From NCBI RefSeq assembly GCF_000248055.1, contig NZ_BAFC01000051.1, positions 37,866 through 101,865 on the forward strand: a stretch of 64,000 nt of DNA. Reading direction: 5' to 3'. The position numbers and the translations under genes are program-made. The stretch comes from Gordonia sputi NBRC 100414 (GTDB lineage Bacteria > Actinomycetota > Actinomycetes > Mycobacteriales > Mycobacteriaceae). Every line of letters starts with the position of its first letter. Position 1 is the stretch's first letter. A model generated the notes under the pieces. It made no database searches. It saw only the letters and a list, made by a program, of their open reading frames with translations, and was not told the DNA's origin. Positions 16,776-25,628 of the stretch are shown piece after piece.

Positions 16776-18283
16776 CGAAATCCCCCTCGGTCTCGGTACA
16801 GAAGTGCTTGCGCCACATCGGTTTCGGTCGGTACGTCGCCACCGCGCAAGTCGGCCAAAGTCCACGCGACCCGCAAAGCCCGATCGACGCCCCGCGTTGT
16901 TACGCGCCCCTCCCGAACACAGACGTCGACGGGCCGAAGGGCCTTGGGTGACAGCCGAAACTGTTGTCGCAGTGCCGAACCGGGCACTTCGGAGTTGGTT
17001 CGCCAGCCGTGTTCACGCCAGCGTTCTATTGCCGCGGAACGAGCGGCGGTCACCCTTGCCCGGATGTCGGCGCTCGACTCCTCCGCTGCCATCATCAGCG
17101 CGGCGTTTCCCGGCGGCTCCATCTGCACCCGCAGATCGACACGGTCCATCAGCGGTCCGGACAGCTTGCCCAGATAGCGCCGCCGCACGACCGCGCTGCA
17201 GACACAGTCGACGTCGTGCACCGGGGCACAGGCACACGGATTCGCGGCGAGAAGCAGCTGGAAGCGCGCCGGATAGGTGGCAACCCCGTCGCGACGACTG
17301 ATCCGCACCTCTCCCTCTTCGAGTGGTTGTCGCAGGGAGTCAAGCACTTTGGGCCCCATCTCGGCACACTCATCGAGGAAGAGAATTCCTCGATGTGCCA
17401 GCGATACCGCTCCGGGCCGCGCGATGCCGGTACCGCCACCGACCAGGGCTGTGGTCGAGGTGCTGTGGTGTGGGGCCACAAACGGTGGCGACGTGATCAG
17501 CGGCTGGCCCGGACGCAACCGTCCCGCGATCGAGTGAAGTGCGGTGACCTCCAGTGATTCCTCCTCCTCGAGGGGCGGGAGAATGCCCGGAAGTCGGCGG
17601 GCCAGCATCGTCTTCCCGATACCCGGTGGGCCGGTCATCATGACGTGATGTGCACCGGCAGCGGCGATTTCGAGTACGTGGCGCGCCTCGCTCTGACCGA
17701 TCACATCGGCCATGTCGGCGATCGGATCCGCGGGGAGCGCCTTGATCTCACACACCGTGTCCAGCACACACTCGCCGCGCAGCCACGAGGCCACCTCAGA
17801 CAGCGAATGCGCGCCGCCGACCTCGATATCGCGCACGAGGGTCGCCTCACCAACCGACTCGATCGGCACGACTGCACGAGCGAAACCCGCGTTGCGCGCC
17901 TCGATCACCGCCGGAAGCACGCCGCGCACCGGACGGAGACGTCCGTCGAGCGCCAGCTCGCCCAGAAAGATCGTCCCGCCCAACCTCGACGTGGGAACAG
18001 CGTCCGTCGCGGCAAGTATCGAAACTGCAAGGGCCAGATCGTGTCCCGACCCGCTCTTGGGCATCTCCGCGGGCGCCAGGTTGACCGTCACCTTCTTCTC
18101 GGGGAACTTGACCCCCGAATTCGAGATGGCGGCCCGCACCCGGTCGCGCGCCTCTCGCAACGACGAATCGACGTTGCCCGACAACGAAAAGCCCGGCAAC
18201 CCCTGACTCAGAGATGCCTGCACCTCGATCACGCCTGCCTCAAAAGCGTTCAGACCAACCGAATGACAACGCCCCAACGACAT
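16772..18283 (-). CDS. comM: ComM/YifB family Mg-chelatase-like AAA+ ATPase
   Basis: In naturally competent bacteria ComM is a hexameric helicase that promotes branch migration in recombination. The 503-aa protein has an N-terminal Lon-like domain (residues about 1-170), an AAA+ core with Walker A GPPGIGKTML and Walker B GILFLDECAE, a zinc-type cysteine cluster (CACAPVHDVDCVCS) and the C-terminal chelatase domain. The start ATG at 18283 gives the usual length. It lies between yraN and dprA, the same order as Rv2897c in M. tuberculosis. Confidence 0.95.
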   Translation of the reverse strand: MSLGRCHSVGLNAFEAGVIEVQASLSQGLPGFSLSGNVDSSLREARDRVRAAISNSGVKFPEKKVTVNLAPAEMPKSGSGHDLALAVSILAATDAVPTSRLGGTIFLGELALDGRLRPVRGVLPAVIEARNAGFARAVVPIESVGEATLVRDIEVGGAHSLSEVASWLRGECVLDTVCEIKALPADPIADMADVIGQSEARHVLEIAAAGAHHVMMTGPPGIGKTMLARRLPGILPPLEEEESLEVTALHSIAGRLRPGQPLITSPPFVAPHHSTSTTALVGGGTGIARPGAVSLAHRGILFLDECAEMGPKVLDSLRQPLEEGEVRISRRDGVATYPARFQLLLAANPCACAPVHDVDCVCSAVVRRRYLGKLSGPLMDRVDLRVQMEPPGNAALMMAAEESSADIRARVTAARSAAIERWREHGWRTNSEVPGSALRQQFRLSPKALRPVDVCVREGRVTTRGVDRALRVAWTLADLRGGDVPTETDVAQALLYRDRGGFR

Positions 18284-18292
18284 CGCACGTCC

Positions 18293-18706
18293 CTACTCGA
18301 ATACGCCACTGTGGTGGCGCAACGCAGCGAACTCTGTGCGATCGGGATAGCGTGAATCGAGTTGTACCGAGATCACGTCGAATCGGATGGACGGCCAGTA
18401 CATCTCCTGCTCGGTGAGCCAGATCCGTGTCAATCGGCGCAGGCGCGACAACTTGTCGGCGGTCACCGCCTGCGCGGGATCGCCGAACACCCGACTGGCC
18501 CTCGTCTTGACCTCGACGACGACCAGCGTCGGGTCAAAGTCATCGTTGTCGTTGGCGATCAGATCGATCTCGCCATACCGACAACGCCAATTCCGTTCCA
18601 GGACAGACCAACCCAGACCGATGACATATCTGGCTGCCAGATCTTCACCCAGCTGCCCGATGAAGGCCCGCCGATCCGGACGCCGCTCCGACGACTCGCT
18701 TCTCAT
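18293..18706 (-). CDS. YraN family (UPF0102) putative endonuclease
   Basis: This is a small protein (137 aa) with a restriction-endonuclease-like fold. The PD-(D/E)xK core is seen as RYGEIDLIA and VVVEVKTR. The function is unproven; the neighbourhood with comM and dprA suggests DNA processing. It ends nine bases before comM and matches Rv2898c in order. A 101-base gap separates it from DUF2469. Confidence 0.93.
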   Translation of the reverse strand: MRSESSERRPDRRAFIGQLGEDLAARYVIGLGWSVLERNWRCRYGEIDLIANDNDDFDPTLVVVEVKTRASRVFGDPAQAVTADKLSRLRRLTRIWLTEQEMYWPSIRFDVISVQLDSRYPDRTEFAALRHHSGVFE

Positions 18707-18807
18707 GCCACAACAGTGGCCGACGACGACGACGAGACAGCGAGAGAACCGGGATCAGTGCCTAGGTTGTGGAGCGACCGCCACCTGTGGACAGACGGTC
18801 ATGACCC

Positions 18808-19119
18808 TCACGGCTCGTCTGGCAGCCGCAGCTCGGGCTTCTCGAGTTCCTCGATGTTGACGTCCTTGAACGTGATCACCCGCACCTGCTTGACGAATCG
18901 AGCTGGTCGGTACATGTCCCAGACCCAGGCGTCGCTCATGCGGAGCTCGAAGTACACCTCGCCATCGGTATTGCGCGGGACCATCTCCACGGCATTGGCA
19001 AGGTAGAAGCGCCGCTCGGTCTCCACCACGTAGGTGAACTGGCCGACGATGTCCTTGTACTCCCGATACAGGGACAACTCCATCTCGGTTTCGTACTTCT
19101 CGAGATCCTCAGCGCTCAT
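18808..19119 (-). CDS. DUF2469 family protein
   Basis: This 103-aa protein is an actinobacterial conserved protein of unknown function corresponding to Rv2901c. It has an acidic N-terminal helix ([20 protein letters not shown]) and a conserved core with [13 protein letters not shown] and [20 protein letters not shown]. There is no signal peptide or membrane segment. Its ATG overlaps the rnhB stop as ATGA, so it is coupled to rnhB. Confidence 0.93.
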   Translation of the reverse strand: MSAEDLEKYETEMELSLYREYKDIVGQFTYVVETERRFYLANAVEMVPRNTDGEVYFELRMSDAWVWDMYRPARFVKQVRVITFKDVNIEELEKPELRLPDEP

Positions 19120-19835
19120 CGTGCAAGCCTATCGCGATCGGGTTCTGGCGGGAGGTCTGGTCGGGGTCGGCGACGTCGGGCCGCGACGTTGCGATACGAC
19201 ATCCGGTGCTGGTGGGAGGGGCCATGCGCGTCGAGGCATGCCATGTGATGCGCGGTGCTGTAGCCCTTGTGGATCGCGAAGTCGTAGCCGGGAACCTCGT
19301 CGTCCATCGCGACCATGATCCGGTCGCGTGTGACCTTCGCGAGGATGCTGGCGGCAGCGATGCATGCCGCCGCGCCGTCGCCGCCGATCACCGGGAGCGA
19401 CGGCGCGGTCAGGCCCGGAACCGCGAATCCGTCGGAGAGGACGTATCCCGGTGTCACGTCGAGTTGTGCCACCGCTCGACGCATACCCTCGATATTGGCG
19501 ACGTGGATACCGATCCGGTCGATCTCGTCGGCGTCGATGACGACAACCGACCAGCTCGCGGCATACCGCGTGACAGCACGATAGAGGGTTTCGCGCGTGG
19601 CCTCGGAGAGGCGTTTGGAATCGTCGAGATCAGCCAGCGACGTCAGCTGAGTCGGCTTGAGCACGCATGCGGCGACCACCAGTGGGCCTGCGCACGCACC
19701 CCGACCTGCTTCGTCGACGCCTGCGACCGGACCCAGACCACCGCGGTGCAGCGCGAACTCGAAAGTGCGCAGCCCCGCGGCCCGCCGAACAGGTGACCTC
19801 GGCGGCCACGAACCCACGACGCTGCGACTGCTCAC
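19116..19835 (-). CDS. rnhB: Ribonuclease HII
   Basis: RNase HII nicks RNA in RNA/DNA hybrids and removes misincorporated ribonucleotides. The 239-aa protein begins near the mycobacterial-type WPPR motif and shows [20 protein letters not shown] with the first catalytic acids, [22 protein letters not shown] and YVLSDGF. The GTG at 19835 overlaps the lepB stop as GTGA; the long upstream open frame is inside lepB and not real. The C-terminus is Arg/Pro rich. Confidence 0.95.
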   Translation of the reverse strand: MSSRSVVGSWPPRSPVRRAAGLRTFEFALHRGGLGPVAGVDEAGRGACAGPLVVAACVLKPTQLTSLADLDDSKRLSEATRETLYRAVTRYAASWSVVVIDADEIDRIGIHVANIEGMRRAVAQLDVTPGYVLSDGFAVPGLTAPSLPVIGGDGAAACIAAASILAKVTRDRIMVAMDDEVPGYDFAIHKGYSTAHHMACLDAHGPSHQHRMSYRNVAARRRRPRPDLPPEPDRDRLAR

Positions 19836-20698
19836 TGCTGCGGGTTGATCGAGCCGACACCACCGATCCGCGACACGGGGTAGATGATGAAGCGCACCTT
19901 GCCGCGGACGTCGGACACCGGAACGGTGCCTTGCAGCTCGTCGGTGACGTGATAACGCGAATCCGCCGAGTACTCGCGGTTGTCGCCCATGACCCAGAGG
20001 TTGCCGTCGGGCACCTTGATGGGGCCGAAGTCGGGACCGTAGCAACTGGTCACCTGGTTGTCGGGCTCACCGGACTGGCCCGACGCCACGTCGCGCGACT
20101 GAAGACTCTTGTCGATGTACGGCTCGTTCAACGGCTTGCCGTCGACCTTCACGCCCACCCCATCAGAGTTGCGACATTGGACGGTCTGACCGCCGGTGGC
20201 GATCACGCGCTTCACCAGATCGTTCTCGTCGGGCGGCGCGAAACCAAACCACGACAGACCGTTCTGCAGACCGTGAACGACGGGATTACTCGACCGCGGC
20301 GACTCCCAGTCGCCGTCCCACGACGATGTCGGGGCACGAAAAACGACCACATCGCCGGGCTTCGGATCGCCGAAGCGATACGCGAGCTTGTCGATGACGA
20401 TGCGGTCGTTGGTGCACCCCTGACATCCGATGAGCGTCGACTCCATCGACTCCGACGGGATCACATACTGCCGACCGATGAAGGTCTGCAGAATCCACGT
20501 CACCAGCAGAACGCACGCGACGATGATGATCGTCTCGCGCAGCCATGAACCACGTTTCCGTTTCGGTTCGTCGTCGTCATCCTTGGTACGCCAGGGGCGC
20601 TCCTCGGAGTCCTCGGACCGGCGGTCGACAGGATCTGCCGGGCTCGAATGGGCGTCGTCTGCGTCGGAGTGATTCGCCGCGCTGTGTTCGGATGCCAC
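19832..20698 (-). CDS. lepB: Signal peptidase I
   Basis: LepB cleaves Sec and Tat signal peptides outside the membrane. The 288-aa protein has an acidic cytoplasmic N-terminus of about 50 residues, one membrane segment ([20 protein letters not shown]), the catalytic Ser in IPSESMEST and the catalytic Lys in [11 protein letters not shown], plus the later [14 protein letters not shown] motif. A single N-terminal anchor is typical for actinobacteria. The GTG at 20698 is 18 bases downstream of rplS. Confidence 0.97.
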   Translation of the reverse strand: MASEHSAANHSDADDAHSSPADPVDRRSEDSEERPWRTKDDDDEPKRKRGSWLRETIIIVACVLLVTWILQTFIGRQYVIPSESMESTLIGCQGCTNDRIVIDKLAYRFGDPKPGDVVVFRAPTSSWDGDWESPRSSNPVVHGLQNGLSWFGFAPPDENDLVKRVIATGGQTVQCRNSDGVGVKVDGKPLNEPYIDKSLQSRDVASGQSGEPDNQVTSCYGPDFGPIKVPDGNLWVMGDNREYSADSRYHVTDELQGTVPVSDVRGKVRFIIYPVSRIGGVGSINPQQ

Positions 20699-20716
20699 GT
20701 CGTCAGGGTAGACGCG

Positions 20717-21058
20717 TCAGCGCTTTTCCTTGATCTTGGCTGCCTTGCCGCGCAGATCGCGCAGGTAGTAGAGCTTCGCGCGACGCACGTCGCCGCGAGT
20801 CAGGACGTCGATCTTGGCGATGTTGGGGCTGTGCACCGGGAAGGTACGCTCCACGCCGACACCGAACGACACCTTGCGGACGGTGAAGGTCTCGCGGACA
20901 CCGCCACCCTGGCGACGGATGACGACACCCTTGAAGACCTGGACGCGCTCCTTGGAGCCTTCGATGACCTTGACGTGAACGTCGAGGGTGTCACCGGGGC
21001 CGAACGCGGGGATGTCGTCGCGCAGCGACTGCTTGTCGAGGAAGTCGAGGGTGTTCAT
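20717..21058 (-). CDS. rplS: 50S ribosomal protein L19
   Basis: L19 lies at the 30S/50S interface. The 113-aa protein shows the standard [43 protein letters not shown] and [19 protein letters not shown] segments. The ATG at 21058 is chosen with AAGGA upstream; the frame before it is not conserved. It is followed closely by lepB. Confidence 0.98.
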   Translation of the reverse strand: MNTLDFLDKQSLRDDIPAFGPGDTLDVHVKVIEGSKERVQVFKGVVIRRQGGGVRETFTVRKVSFGVGVERTFPVHSPNIAKIDVLTRGDVRRAKLYYLRDLRGKAAKIKEKR

Positions 21059-21149
21059 GATGTCGTTGTTCCTTAATGTGGCTACTGATGAACAGAGGAA
21101 CCTGGCGACCCCCGCCATTGGCGTCGACGTTCCGACGATACGGCGTGAA

Positions 21150-21166
21150 CGGTTCGAACCGGTTCG
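21150..21166. promoter_or_regulatory. Overlapping palindromes upstream of rplS
   Basis: CGGTTCGAACCG (21150-21161) and CGAACCGGTTCG (21155-21166) are overlapping perfect 12-bp dyads about 92-108 bases before the rplS start. They could be an operator; the spacing does not fit an actinobacterial LexA box. Confidence 0.35.
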
Positions 21167-21288
21167 TGCTCCGAGTCATGCCCGAGACGTCTGTCGACGG
21201 CCTCAGGCAACCCGTCCATTGTGCCAGAGCACCAGGGTGGAAGTGAAATCGCGCGTCCGCGGTACGAGCAGGCACCCCAAACGTCGGC

Positions 21289-22329
21289 TCACGTTCGCGG
21301 CGACGGCGGCGATGCCACCGCAACACCCTCTGCCACCAGCACCGATGCAATTCCCTGCGGCATCGTCATGGCCGACGCCACGATGACGGGTGTCAGCCGC
21401 GCGCGTGCCATCTCGGCGACGATCGCGTACTCGGGCGGGCCTCCATCGCCCGCGAGCAACTCGCTGGGTGCGATCGCGAAACCCGGGCGCTGATACGGCT
21501 GCGGGTCGCTGGTCGCGACCACCCTGACCTGGCCTCCGTCCGCGTCGGTTCCGACGCCGATCGCCACACGCATCCACTCGGAGAAGGGCGACGGCAGCGA
21601 CGTCTGCAATATCGCCGCACGCTCGATCAGCCATGTCGGGTCGATGTCGGGGGTACTGGCTTGGGCTCCCACGGCGCGGGCACCCTGCAGCGCGCCACCC
21701 GCCGACGCCCCCAGCGCCCCGAGCGCCCCGAAACCTCCCGCCGTCATCATGCCGCTGGTCGCAGCCGGCGGAGTCGATTCGGTTCGCTGTTCCGAATCGG
21801 CCACCTGTGCTGCGGAATCGCCCGCATCCCCGGCGCGCCCGGTGTACTCGTCACCCGCGGCGGACAGCGCGTATCGACCCGCGCTCGCCGCCGACACCCG
21901 AGCCGAGTCGTCGCCGAGTGCGTCGGCCACCGAGCCCGCCAACCGGTCGCGATCGGCGATGGACGCGAGCAGTGTCACCTCCGCACGCGCGTCGACGGTC
22001 GCCAGTGCAAAGGTGTCGAGCGACGTGGCGAATGCAGCGAATCTGTCGGCAACGCCGCGCATGCCGGTGACGTCCGACGTCACCTGCGTGAGGGCGTCGA
22101 TCAGCCCGTCGTGGAAGCGTCCCGACCCGTCGTGATCGCGTCGTAGGGCGTCGATGACGTCGGCGAGGTCGCGCAGTTCGTCACCGATTCCGCGGAGGCG
22201 GCGGCCACAGTCGACGAGCGCGGTCTCGTCGGCGCTCGGCCAGCACCCGGGTGCGAGCGATTCGGCAAGACGTCGAAGCTCCTCCGTCGCGCCGGCGGCG
22301 GGGTACGTGGTGTTCACGCGTCCGTTCAT
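21289..22329 (-). CDS. Type VII secretion-like protein with helical N-terminus and unusual C-terminal domain
   Basis: I do not recognise a named family. The 346-aa protein has a helical first 170 residues rich in Ala, Leu and Asp that resemble WXG100/ESX substrate hairpins, then a polar linker, a Gly/Ala-rich stretch (GGFGALGALGASAGGAL) around residue 200, and a compact C-terminal domain of about 125 residues. That domain has a pattern (VRVVATSDPQPYQRPGF, then a GDGGPPEY turn) reminiscent of deaminase-like domains of actinobacterial secreted toxins, but without the HAE and CxxC zinc ligands. The ATG overlaps the upstream small gene as ATGA. It is the last gene of a three-gene unit. Confidence 0.6.
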   Translation of the reverse strand: MNGRVNTTYPAAGATEELRRLAESLAPGCWPSADETALVDCGRRLRGIGDELRDLADVIDALRRDHDGSGRFHDGLIDALTQVTSDVTGMRGVADRFAAFATSLDTFALATVDARAEVTLLASIADRDRLAGSVADALGDDSARVSAASAGRYALSAAGDEYTGRAGDAGDSAAQVADSEQRTESTPPAATSGMMTAGGFGALGALGASAGGALQGARAVGAQASTPDIDPTWLIERAAILQTSLPSPFSEWMRVAIGVGTDADGGQVRVVATSDPQPYQRPGFAIAPSELLAGDGGPPEYAIVAEMARARLTPVIVASAMTMPQGIASVLVAEGVAVASPPSPRT

Positions 22330-22700
22330 GGCGCGCACCTGTCTGATCCGGCGATCTGACCGGATGTGCGGAACTGAGCGTCGAGTTCGCGGTCGACCTC
22401 GACCACCTGCGTCGCCCCGGCGACGGCGTTGTCGGCGATGACCGTGAGCGCCTGCGACAGCCCCTCGACTCCACGCGAGCACCCCTGTTCCGCACGCAGC
22501 GCCCCCGGACGAAACGCCGCGGCGGGCGCGCCCTGACCCATCGCGTCACCGACGACGAGTCCGACGGCCATCACTTCGTCGCCCATCGCGTCGACACGTC
22601 GGGCGATCTCGGACAGTCGGCGCCCCAGATCGGCGTTCGCCGTGCCGTCGACACGCATCGTCGCCGTGTCGTCGTGAGGTGTGCGCGACTGCTCGTTCAT
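22326..22700 (-). CDS. Small helical ESX-1 secretion-associated-like protein
   Basis: This 124-aa protein is predicted to be almost entirely helical after a polar N-terminus. The segments LGRRLSEIARRVDAMGDEVM and GVEGLSQALTVIADNAVAGA form two long amphipathic helices separated by a small-residue turn (FRPGAL), like the WXG100 / EspC-type (DUF2580) hairpins exported by type VII systems. No canonical WxG motif is present, so assignment is by shape and context. It is coupled by ATGA overlaps on both sides. Confidence 0.55.
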   Translation of the reverse strand: MNEQSRTPHDDTATMRVDGTANADLGRRLSEIARRVDAMGDEVMAVGLVVGDAMGQGAPAAAFRPGALRAEQGCSRGVEGLSQALTVIADNAVAGATQVVEVDRELDAQFRTSGQIAGSDRCAP

Positions 22701-23059
22701 CGGGGTACCTCGTCTCGACGCGTCGGCGCCTCGTCGTGGCTTCGCCGGACGTCGGAGTAGGTGGGTCCGAGCTCGGACACGGTGCGCAACAGGCGCTCTC
22801 GCTGGTCGTGGAGCTCCAAGTCTGCGCGCGTGGCTAGTTCGACGATGGTCGAGGAGAGCTGATCAGCACGGTAGTGGCGCAATGCGGCAGGGCGAATGTC
22901 GATGTCGCGCACGAGTCCCCGCGACCCGACGGTCACGCTCACCAACCGATCGGGAGTCGACGCCTGCGCGGTCAGCCGATCGAGTTCGCCTGCGACTCTT
23001 GCCAATTCGACGCGCTGATGGTCGACCTCGTCGAGCATGCGTGTCCATCGATCCCGCAC
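22697..23059 (-). CDS. YbaB/EbfC family protein
   Basis: This 120-aa protein starts with a coiled helix (DEVDHQRVELARVAGELDR) and then carries a YbaB-type strand-helix pattern (RLVSVTVGSRGLVRDIDIRP, LSSTIVELATRADLE). YbaB proteins are nucleoid-associated, and paralogues such as EspL occur in ESX loci. Here it leads the cassette with two helical proteins, which supports a type VII secretion-related role rather than the recR-linked one. The GTG at 23059 follows a GGAGG-like site ten bases upstream. Confidence 0.65.
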   Translation of the reverse strand: MRDRWTRMLDEVDHQRVELARVAGELDRLTAQASTPDRLVSVTVGSRGLVRDIDIRPAALRHYRADQLSSTIVELATRADLELHDQRERLLRTVSELGPTYSDVRRSHDEAPTRRDEVPR

Positions 23060-23219
23060 AGCACTTCCCTCCCCACCCCGTCGACCGCTTCGCTGTCACT
23101 GCCCGGTTTGCGGAGATCATAACCGGACGCCGACAGGCACACGCCGTCTCAACGCACACCTGTGGAAATCGCGGACCGCCGAGAAGGCCCCGGAGAGCCC
23201 GCCATGGAAGCCAGGAGAG

Positions 23220-23957
23220 TCAGTCGTCGAGCAGGTCGGGTCTGCGCTCGCGAGTTCGTTCCAGCGACTGCTCGTGACGCCAGGCGGCGACTTTGGCGTG
23301 GTCGCCACTGAGCAAGACCGGCGGGACGTCGAGTCCGCGCCACTGCACGGGGCGGGTGTAGCTCGGACCTTCGAGCAGCCCGTCGGAGAACGAATCCTCC
23401 TCGTGCGAGCGCGGGTTGCCGAGGACACCGTCGATGAGCCGCACGGTCGCCTCGATCATCGCCATCGCGGCCACTTCGCCACCGATCAGCACGAAATCGC
23501 CGAGGGAGACCTCTTCGACGCGGACGCGCCGGGCGGCGTCGTCGAAGACTCGCTGGTCGATTCCCTCGTACCTGCCGCACGCGAACACGAGATGCTTTTC
23601 GCGGCTGTAGCGTTGCGCGGTTTCTTGTCGGAATGGAATGCCCGCGGGCGTCGGGACCACGAGGAGGGCGTCGTCTGGGCACACCTCATCGAGACACGGC
23701 CCCCAGACGTCGGGTTTCATCACCATGCCCGGCCCGCCACCGTACGGCGAATCGTCGACGGCGCGGTGGATGTCGTGGGTCCAGTCACGGAGATCGTGAA
23801 CCCCGACCTCGATCGCCCCCTTGTCGATCGCCCTGCCCAGCAACGCAATACGCAGGGGATCGAGATACTCGGGAAAAATGGAGACGATATCGATGCGCAT
23901 GGGACCGGTGCGCAAAGGATCCGCGCGTACCGAATCCGTACGCGGTGATTCGCTCAT
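23220..23957 (-). CDS. trmD: tRNA (guanine37-N1)-methyltransferase
   Basis: TrmD methylates G37 of tRNAs reading CNN codons and prevents frameshifting. The 245-aa protein has the SPOUT knot ([20 protein letters not shown]) and the [13 protein letters not shown] motif. The ATG at 23957 overlaps the rimM stop as ATGA; the conserved protein begins at the internal Met ([14 protein letters not shown], base 23900), so 19 extra N-terminal residues are translated if coupling sets the start. Gene order rpsP-khpA-rimM-trmD is classical. Confidence 0.97.
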   Translation of the reverse strand: MSESPRTDSVRADPLRTGPMRIDIVSIFPEYLDPLRIALLGRAIDKGAIEVGVHDLRDWTHDIHRAVDDSPYGGGPGMVMKPDVWGPCLDEVCPDDALLVVPTPAGIPFRQETAQRYSREKHLVFACGRYEGIDQRVFDDAARRVRVEEVSLGDFVLIGGEVAAMAMIEATVRLIDGVLGNPRSHEEDSFSDGLLEGPSYTRPVQWRGLDVPPVLLSGDHAKVAAWRHEQSLERTRERRPDLLDD

Positions 23958-24475
23958 GACTCGCCGACGTCGAGCAGCCCGTCGGGCGGGTCGATCACGA
24001 TGCCGTCGAGTCCGACGGTCGGCACGATCTCGCGCACGAACGGCACCAGAACCTCGCGCCCATCGGCTGTCTTCACGGCCAGCAGATCGTTGGCAGGCAG
24101 ATGCAGCACCGAGCCGACAACGCCAACCCGTTCGCCCTCGATGGTGGTGACCTCGACGCCTTCGAGTTCGTGGTCATAGAACTCGTCCGGGTCGTCGCCC
24201 GAGTCGACGTCGGCGCTGTCGATGAGGAAGAGCGTGCCGCGCAATGCGTCGGCCGCGGTGCGGTCGGACACCTCGGCCAACGACAGCAACAGCCGCCCGG
24301 CATGCTGCCGGGCGGCTGTCACCGTGTAATTCTTTTCGTCTCCCCCACGACCGGGTCGGCCACGGACGACCGAGCCGACCGCGAAGCGATCCTCCGGAAC
24401 GTCGGTACGCACGTCGACAACTACTTCACCACGAATACCGTGTGACTTCGCGACACGTCCGACGACGAGATCCAT
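23954..24475 (-). CDS. rimM: Ribosome maturation factor RimM
   Basis: RimM binds S19 and assists 30S head assembly. The 173-aa protein shows an N-terminal RimM domain ([20 protein letters not shown]) and a C-terminal PRC barrel ([40 protein letters not shown]). It starts 14 bases after the KH gene and overlaps trmD by four bases. Confidence 0.97.
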   Translation of the reverse strand: MDLVVGRVAKSHGIRGEVVVDVRTDVPEDRFAVGSVVRGRPGRGGDEKNYTVTAARQHAGRLLLSLAEVSDRTAADALRGTLFLIDSADVDSGDDPDEFYDHELEGVEVTTIEGERVGVVGSVLHLPANDLLAVKTADGREVLVPFVREIVPTVGLDGIVIDPPDGLLDVGES

Positions 24476-24489
24476 CGTGGAGCGTCTAC

Positions 24490-24732
24490 TCAGCGATCGG
24501 TGTCGACGATGTCGACGCGCACACCACGGCCACCGATTCCGGAGACCAGGGTGCGCAACGCGGTTGCCGTGCGACCGTTACGACCGATGACTTTTCCGAG
24601 ATCCTCAGGGTTGACGTGTACCTCGACGAGGCGGCCTCGCCGACCGGTGATCAGTTCGACGCGCACGTCGTCGGGGTTGGCAACGATTCCGCGGACGAGA
24701 TGTTCGACCGCGTCGGCGACGACAGCGCTCAC
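24490..24732 (-). CDS. khpA: KH-domain RNA-binding protein (KhpA-like)
   Basis: This is an 80-aa single KH-domain protein with the GxxG loop in [18 protein letters not shown]. KhpA proteins bind RNA and affect cell elongation and division in other Gram-positives. The GTG start overlaps the rpsP stop as GTGA. It corresponds to Rv2908c. Confidence 0.95.
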   Translation of the reverse strand: MSAVVADAVEHLVRGIVANPDDVRVELITGRRGRLVEVHVNPEDLGKVIGRNGRTATALRTLVSGIGGRGVRVDIVDTDR

Positions 24733-25193
24733 GCCTGGTCCTTGGCGTCGCCGGCAGCAGCCTCAGCCGGAGCCTCGTCTGCGGCAGGCGCATCGTCAGC
24801 CTTCTTGGCGGCCTTCTTCTTGGGGGTGGTCGCCTCGGCGACGGGCTCGCTGTCGGCGGCGGCGAGTGCCGCGTTGAACAGGTCGAGCTTGGAGGTCTTG
24901 GGCTCGGCAACCTTCAGCGTGCCCTCGGCGCCCGGCAGACCCTTGTACTTCTGCCAATCACCGGTGATCTTGAGGATCGCGGCGACGGGCTCGGTCGGCT
25001 GTGCGCCGACACCCAGCCAGTACTGCGCGCGCTCGGAATCGACCTCGATGAGGCTCGGCTCTTCCTTCGGGTGGTACTTGCCGATGGTCTCGATCACCCG
25101 GCCGTTGCGGCGGGTCCGAGAATCTGCGACGACGATGCGGTACTGCGGGTTGCGGATCTTGCCGAGCCGCGTGAGCTTGATCTTGACAGACAT
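24729..25193 (-). CDS. rpsP: 30S ribosomal protein S16
   Basis: S16 is needed for 30S assembly. The core, [20 protein letters not shown] through [15 protein letters not shown] and [15 protein letters not shown], occupies the first 85 residues. The 154-aa protein then has a C-terminal extension rich in Ala, Lys, Asp and Glu (for example [14 protein letters not shown]), as in other mycolata. It leads the rpsP-khpA-rimM-trmD operon. Confidence 0.97.
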   Translation of the reverse strand: MSVKIKLTRLGKIRNPQYRIVVADSRTRRNGRVIETIGKYHPKEEPSLIEVDSERAQYWLGVGAQPTEPVAAILKITGDWQKYKGLPGAEGTLKVAEPKTSKLDLFNAALAAADSEPVAEATTPKKKAAKKADDAPAADEAPAEAAAGDAKDQA

Positions 25194-25348
25194 GTGTTGC
25201 TTCTCCAGTGGTCACTGCGCAATTCAGCGGCCCGCCGGAAGTGGCGGACCCGGTTTTGCGATCTATTCGGGTGTGACCGTCGGGCGGTGCGTAACCGGTC
25301 CGACGAACCGAGGATCCATTGTGCCAGACGGCACCGGGGAGGAGAAAT

Positions 25349-25364
25349 CGCCGCGACTGCGGCG
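25349..25364. terminator. Small GC-rich hairpin
   Basis: CGCCGC-GACT-GCGGCG forms a 6-bp stem with a 4-base loop, next to the larger inverted repeat. It may be part of a terminator after the amidohydrolase. Confidence 0.4.
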
Positions 25365-25373
25365 CTGTCAACG

Positions 25374-25428
25374 CGTATGGAGCATGCGGATGCCCACCCC
25401 GCGACAAGGCAACCGCATGCTCCATACG
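25374..25428. repeat. 16-bp perfect inverted repeat
   Basis: CGTATGGAGCATGCGG at 25374-25389 and its exact complement at 25413-25428 flank a 23-base loop, in which TGCC (25391-25394) and GGCA (25408-25411) can extend the stem. It lies about 200 bases after the amidohydrolase stop and 180 bases before rpsP. It could be a terminator, a structured leader or a mobile-element remnant. Confidence 0.65.
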
Positions 25429-25628
25429 ACAGAAACGGACCCACAGGCCACACAACCGCGCTCGGCCCCCCAGAACGAGCGTTGCGCGTGGCCCGACCGA
25501 AGTCGGGACCCGCCGACGCGCCTCAATGCAACGTGAGTGCCACCCTACTAGGCGGTAACAAGGGAAACCACGGCATGAAAGGTGGCGTACCTCACACCGG
25601 ATTCGTCGCCGGCCCGAAAGCGTGACCG

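Larger units (their letters stand above)
25194..25628. other. Intergenic region upstream of rpsP
   Basis: This 435-bp stretch has no credible gene on either strand. It contains a small hairpin (25349-25364) and a large inverted repeat (25374-25428), and it must hold the rpsP promoter. In M. tuberculosis several genes lie at this position, so it may be a deletion scar. Confidence 0.55.

Noticed and set aside
21150..21166. SOS (LexA) box upstream of rplS
   Set aside because: The half sites CGAAC and GTTCG are two bases apart instead of four, and the gene is ribosomal.
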